64,000 nt of DNA from positions 17,981 through 81,980 of the forward strand of contig CAXUHF010000004.1 in NCBI GenBank assembly GCA_964250765.1, read 5' to 3'. Position 1 is the first letter of the stretch. Each line of letters opens with the position of its first letter. This DNA comes from JBBQVS01 sp964250765 (GTDB taxonomy: Bacteria > Chloroflexota > Ktedonobacteria > Ktedonobacterales > Ktedonobacteraceae). Below, in pieces: positions 60,860-64,000 of the stretch. The position numbers were made by a program, and so were the translations under genes. The notes beneath the pieces are model-generated. The model was not told the DNA's origin. It searched no databases and saw nothing but the letters and a program-made list of their open reading frames with translations.

Positions 60860-62245
60860 TCAAGCAAGCTCTTCTACAAGGGCTTGTACAACACTCTCGT
60901 CTTGCTCTTCAAAAACAGTACGGGTGTCAAGCAGCAGAGTATCGCGAAAAATGCGCACAATAATAGGGATTTCGCGCATTCTCAAATTTTTTGCTAGTGC
61001 TTCAAGTGGTAATGTTGTTCTTGCAGCATCTATTGCGACAAGCGTGGTGGGAAGTGTTTCACCAGGAAGGGACCCACCACCAATAGTGGATTCACCACGT
61101 TGGACGCGTGCGGCTATGCCGTGTTCTTGCAGTTGCGTGACCCAGTGAGTGGCGCGTCTATATATTTTTTCAGGATGTGCAGAGATCATACGCCAGATGG
61201 GAATATGCGTTTCGGCTTGTCCTCGTTGATAGTGGCGCAGCGTGGTCTCAAGAGCTGCAAGCGTCATCTTGTCAATACGCACGGCTCGCATAAGCGGATG
61301 TTTGGCAAGACGTGCAATCACCGGAGCTTTACCGAGCAGAATACCAGCTTGTGGGCCTCCCAACAGTTTGTCACCTGAAAAACACACCACATCGGCACCT
61401 GCCGCAATACTCTCCTGGGGTGTTGGTTCATGTGTTAAACCATAGGTCTCGCTGGCAAGGAGACAACCGCTACCCAAGTCGTTCATGACGAGCAGTCCCT
61501 GTTGATGTGCTAATGCAGAGAGATCGGCAAGCAGGGTTGACTCGGTAAACCCTGTGATCAGAAAGTTGCTGGGATGAACCGCAAGGAGAAGGGCAGTACG
61601 TTCCGTAATCGCGTCTGTATAGTCTTGAAGGCGTGTACGATTCGTTGTCCCAACCTCGACAAGAGAACACCCACTTTGACGCATGACATCGGGGACACGA
61701 AAGCCTCCACCGATCTCGACTAACTGCCCACGCGAAATGATAACCTCGCGCCCAAGCGCGAGTGTGCTTAATCCTAAGAGGACGGCAGCCGCCGTATTAT
61801 TTGTGACAAGGGCGGCTTCGGCACCTGTCAACTCACGTAGCAGTGCCTCAACGTGCGTATGCCGTGAGCCGCGCTCTCCTGCATCCAGGTCATATTCCAG
61901 GTTTGAGTAGCCACTTGCCACATGCTGGACAGCTTGCAGTGCCTCGTAGCTAAGAGGTGCACGACCAAGATTTGTGTTGATGATGACGCCCGTTGCGTTT
62001 ATCACGGGACGAAGATGTGGTTGTTGTTCTAAACGTATATGCTGTTCAGCAGTCTCTAGGAGTTCTTTATGAGAAGGACATTGTGCGCCTGCGAGAATAT
62101 GTGTACGGGCAAGAGTGAGACTGGCACGGATAGCTTGTACAGTCAGTGGATGTGAGAATTGCGCGACTAGTTGTTGTCCAATTTCTGACTGCAGAAGCTC
62201 ATCGACAGATGGTAGAAGACGAAGCTGATTCGAGTCTCCAGTCAT
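60860..62245 (-). CDS. selA: L-seryl-tRNA(Sec) selenium transferase
   Basis: A 461-aa PLP enzyme that converts Ser-tRNA(Sec) to Sec-tRNA(Sec) with selenophosphate. Marks: PVINATGVIINTNLGRAPLS, YSNLEYDL..GERGSRHTHVE and the PLP-lysine site CFSGDKLLGGPQAGILLG. Length fits. GGAGAGG lies upstream of ATG. It implies that the organism makes selenoproteins; selB, selD and the tRNA are not in this window. Confidence 0.94.
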   Translation of the reverse strand: MTGDSNQLRLLPSVDELLQSEIGQQLVAQFSHPLTVQAIRASLTLARTHILAGAQCPSHKELLETAEQHIRLEQQPHLRPVINATGVIINTNLGRAPLSYEALQAVQHVASGYSNLEYDLDAGERGSRHTHVEALLRELTGAEAALVTNNTAAAVLLGLSTLALGREVIISRGQLVEIGGGFRVPDVMRQSGCSLVEVGTTNRTRLQDYTDAITERTALLLAVHPSNFLITGFTESTLLADLSALAHQQGLLVMNDLGSGCLLASETYGLTHEPTPQESIAAGADVVCFSGDKLLGGPQAGILLGKAPVIARLAKHPLMRAVRIDKMTLAALETTLRHYQRGQAETHIPIWRMISAHPEKIYRRATHWVTQLQEHGIAARVQRGESTIGGGSLPGETLPTTLVAIDAARTTLPLEALAKNLRMREIPIIVRIFRDTLLLDTRTVFEEQDESVVQALVEELA

Positions 62246-62255
62246 GCTTCCTCTC

Positions 62256-62687
62256 CTAATGCAGCGAATAATACATGGTGATGGCTAGGCTGTTGGCGAT
62301 TTTGCCCATGACGGCTCGCAGGTCTGCATCATTCAGTTTGCAGATCGCATACTGGTCTGCTAGCAATGTGCGCAGGATGGGGTACATCAGTTCAGTTTTC
62401 ACAAGACTGTCCGTATCAAACAACGGATAGTCTCTTTTCAGAAGGAGATGGTGGTATGGTCGCAGCTTGCCACGGTACGAGGTAAGCGCGACAACATTGA
62501 CCGCTCCCGCATGGCGACAAAAAGGATCGCCCGATACGACGAGAGCGGGATGCCAGTCCAGAATGCGTTTCTCTTCTATCCCTGGCGGCAGTGTTGGGTA
62601 GCCAAAGTTTACCCAATACACCATGCCAAATTGCACAGGCGTCTGATACGTCAGTGCATCCGGTATAAGTTCGGGTGGGTGAGGCAT
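62256..62687 (-). CDS. MazF/PemK-like toxin
   Basis: A 143-aa protein with the MazF-like layout: an opening FGMVYWVNFG, then RILDWHPALVVSGDPF, the central VNVVALTSYRGKLRPYHHLLL and the helical end LRTLLADQYAICKLNDADLRAVMGKI. These are ribosome-independent mRNA-cutting toxins. The presumed antitoxin gene lies 28 bases ahead. The start has a weak ribosome site; the enzyme activity is not proven. Confidence 0.7.
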   Translation of the reverse strand: MPHPPELIPDALTYQTPVQFGMVYWVNFGYPTLPPGIEEKRILDWHPALVVSGDPFCRHAGAVNVVALTSYRGKLRPYHHLLLKRDYPLFDTDSLVKTELMYPILRTLLADQYAICKLNDADLRAVMGKIANSLAITMYYSLH

Positions 62688-62715
62688 GGTTTACAACATA
62701 TCTATTCTGCTAATA

Positions 62716-62940
62716 TTACGAACGAGCGAAAGCAACAGAGGCGTAAGCGGGTGTATCACTTGATTCTAGTTGAGCGTGGAAACAAGCACTGGTGAGTGAC
62801 CAGGAGTGTGCAACGAGGCCGAGTCGGTCTTCGCGCTCATCCAAACTCTCTTCTTGTAATGCAAGTGCTATGAGTTCCATATCGCGCTGGTACTGCTCGC
62901 TGAGTAAGGAAGAACGGCTAAAGTCGTAATTTGTTGCCAT
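62716..62940 (-). CDS. Probable antitoxin of the MazF-like toxin
   Basis: A 74-aa acidic protein, MATNYDFSRSSLLSEQYQRD..., without a known DNA-binding motif. Position and size (28 bases ahead of the toxin) suggest the antitoxin role. GAGGTAG lies upstream of ATG. Confidence 0.55.
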   Translation of the reverse strand: MATNYDFSRSSLLSEQYQRDMELIALALQEESLDEREDRLGLVAHSWSLTSACFHAQLESSDTPAYASVAFARS

Positions 62941-63255
62941 AGTGAGCTACCTCTTTATTCCTAGTCCATGTATTCCAAAACCAATAACAACCATACACAT
63001 TCAGGATTGCGTAAGAACTGCAAACTGTTCGTCTCAAGGCACTTTTCGCGCAGAGCATCAGCATCTTAAAATGTGCTAAGGGGTGAGGTGTTTTTCTCCA
63101 ACGAGAGAGATTATACCAGCAAATTGTGCAAGAAGCAATGCTTTTTGTTACAACTTTATAAACACCTGAAAACAACATCTGAATATCTTTGTGCATCTGT
63201 TCTCATTGTAACACATCGAAAAATACTGCCGTTTACTTTAATTGCGAGATAGGAA
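62941..63255. other. Intergenic region upstream of the antitoxin
   Basis: About 315 bases; I see no gene or clear motif until the hairpin at 63256. Confidence 0.5.
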
Positions 63256-63317
63256 AAATGGATGATGCACCTCGTGAACTATGACCAATCACGGTTCACG
63301 AGGTGCATCATCCATTT
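63256..63317. repeat. Perfect inverted repeat ahead of the tRNA promoter
   Basis: 24-base arms (AAATGGATGATGCACCTCGT then GAAC, and complement) with a loop of 14 bases. It lies 22 bases before the -35 of the tRNA/tuf promoter and may insulate it from upstream transcription. Confidence 0.75.
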
Positions 63318-63338
63318 CAGTGTATAGTCAGAAAATGC

Positions 63339-63367
63339 TTGACATGCTTTTAAGAGTCGGCTATAAT
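63339..63367 (+). promoter_or_regulatory. Consensus promoter of the tRNA-tuf operon
   Basis: TTGACA (63339-63344), 17 bases, TATAAT (63362-63367): both boxes match the housekeeping sigma consensus completely. The tRNA-Tyr starts 44 bases downstream. Confidence 0.9.
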
Positions 63368-63411
63368 AGCCACGTCGATCACTCAGAATGAACTGGTGTG
63401 TTCCTCAACCT

Positions 63412-63492
63412 GGGCAGTTACCAAAGTGGACAAATGGGACTGACTGTAAATCAGTTGCGAGAGCTTCGGAGGTTCGAATCCTCCACTGCCCA
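63412..63492 (+). tRNA. tRNA-Tyr (GTA)
   Basis: Acceptor GGGCAGT pairs with ACTGCCC. The anticodon stem ACTGA/TCAGT encloses CTGTAAA with anticodon GTA. The variable arm is long (class II), as in bacterial tRNA-Tyr, and the T-arm is GGAGG-TTCGAAT-CCTCC. The 3' CCA is not properly encoded (discriminator A, then CCCA). Confidence 0.92.
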
Positions 63493-63530
63493 CCCATGCA
63501 AGGCGTTTTCGCGCCACGTATGCAAGGTTG

Positions 63531-63605
63531 GCCCGTGTGGCACAGGGGTAGCGCGCAGTCTTGGTAAGACTGAGGTCATGGGTTCAAATCCCATCACGGG
63601 CTCCA
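63531..63605 (+). tRNA. tRNA-Thr (GGT)
   Basis: Acceptor GCCCGTG pairs with CACGGGC. The anticodon loop TTGGTAA reads GGT, and the T-arm is TGGGT-TCAAATC-CCATC. Discriminator T and encoded CCA (63603-63605). It follows tRNA-Tyr by 38 bases. Confidence 0.93.
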
Positions 63606-63833
63606 GTGGTTTTTTGAATGGTGCTTGCACCAGATGCCCTCTCTGCTCTGGTCGCATCCTGCCAGAAACCCACGCAGGACATAAAAAAGCTTTTGCTGCC
63701 ATCTTCTGGATGAATCGTTGTTTCCCTATTAGCACTACGTGGTACGGGAAATTTACCATTATAGGACGATTATACTACCAGGGGATGGCTGCTGCATGTC
63801 TATACTACTGTTAGTTGGTCGCAAGTGTTCTAT
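63606..63833. other. Spacer between tRNA-Thr and the hairpin ahead of tuf
   Basis: About 230 bases without a gene or a recognisable structure. It is probably part of the tRNA-tuf transcript. Confidence 0.5.
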
Positions 63834-63904
63834 TGTAGGGACCGATGTATCGCGTCCTACTGACATTCTGACCGTATAGAGGACGCGATACATCGGTCCC
63901 TACA
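63834..63904. repeat. TGTAGGG palindromic element, group C, in the tuf leader
   Basis: Perfect 25-base arms TGTAGGGACCGATGTATCGC then GTCCT, with a loop of about 21 bases. Termini match the group A and B elements (TGTAGGG...CCCTACA) but the inner arm differs. It lies 41 bases before the tuf start, between the promoter and the gene. Confidence 0.88.
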
Positions 63905-63945
63905 GAGTCTGAATGTTAATAATCGCAGGAGGAGCCTCAAAAGGC

Positions 63946-64000
63946 ATGGCAAAGAAGAAATTTGAGCGGACGAAGCCGCACGTGAACGTGGGCACGATTG
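63946..64000 (+). CDS. tuf: Elongation factor Tu, partial
   Basis: Only the first 18 codons are inside the window: MAKKKFERTKPHVNVGTI, the invariant start of EF-Tu. AGGAGGAG lies 11 bases upstream of ATG. EF-Tu brings aminoacyl-tRNA to the ribosome. It is the first protein gene of the tRNA-Tyr/tRNA-Thr/tuf operon. Confidence 0.97.
   Translation, partial: MAKKKFERTKPHVNVGTI

Noticed and set aside
60754..62945. tRNA-Sec or SECIS element near selA
   Set aside because: No cloverleaf with a long acceptor stem and TCA anticodon, and no in-frame TGA with a following stem-loop, could be found by eye.

Overview
The window is draft bacterial sequence with five runs of N. It most likely comes from a large-genome Chloroflexota of the Ktedonobacteria type. 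That rests on the gene mix (mannosyl-3-phosphoglycerate synthase, the ArsS pair, a selenocysteine synthase, a CysRS-like protein resembling MshC, an LprG-like lipoprotein beside an MFS pump, many zinc-ribbon membrane proteins), on moderate GC and on the dense scatter of long intergenic hairpins. It ends at a tRNA-Tyr, tRNA-Thr, tuf locus. The taxonomic call is inference.

Layout. 1-12.8 kb: carboxyltransferase beta subunit (cut by the window edge), a mannosylglycerate operon (mpgS plus a histidine phosphatase), GMC oxidoreductase, M32 carboxypeptidase, ABC exporter, dipeptide epimerase, and a TatD plus CysRS/MshC-like pair. 12.8-17.2 kb: a lipid-trafficking-like cluster in the order LprG-like lipoprotein, DHA2 MFS with an extra extracytoplasmic domain, secreted protein related to that domain. 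A 100-N gap splits the first two genes. 17.4-22.7 kb: a PQQ-type propeller and a tightly packed electron-transfer operon (FAD oxidoreductase, dicluster ferredoxin, cytochrome-b-like membrane protein). 23-31.8 kb: arsenosugar pair, AKR, quinone reductase, YceI, murF, ddl and membrane proteins. 32.8-45.9 kb: an accessory island with transposase, SDR, AAA-ATPase and helicase remnants and regulated detoxification cassettes: MarR with hydrolase, TetR with membrane protein, TetR/ferredoxin/P450, and quinone reductase/TetR. 45.9-64 kb: gyrB, GH38 mannosidase, decayed and intact toxin-antitoxin loci, ychF, a two-component pair, ECF sigma plus MFS, selA, tRNAs and tuf.

The strongest unusual signals are these. 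(1) A family of imperfect-to-perfect palindromic elements whose arms begin TGTAGGG and end CCCTACA but whose inner arm sequences differ, with arms changing in concert; I saw none between 30.5 and 63.8 kb. (2) The LprG/MFS/secreted cluster, in which the MFS carries a C-terminal domain resembling its secreted neighbour. (3) MpgS translationally overlapping a histidine-phosphatase-family enzyme that probably supplies the second step. (4) A three-gene FAD, Fe-S, cytochrome b module whose FAD subunit has a tail with two copies of a GKLW motif. (5) Operators readable from sequence: an identical MarR half-site pair at two promoters, two TetR boxes 43 bp apart, and a 77-bp palindrome that is itself a symmetric divergent promoter. 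(6) A PIN-toxin remnant lying in frame directly after its antitoxin's stop codon.
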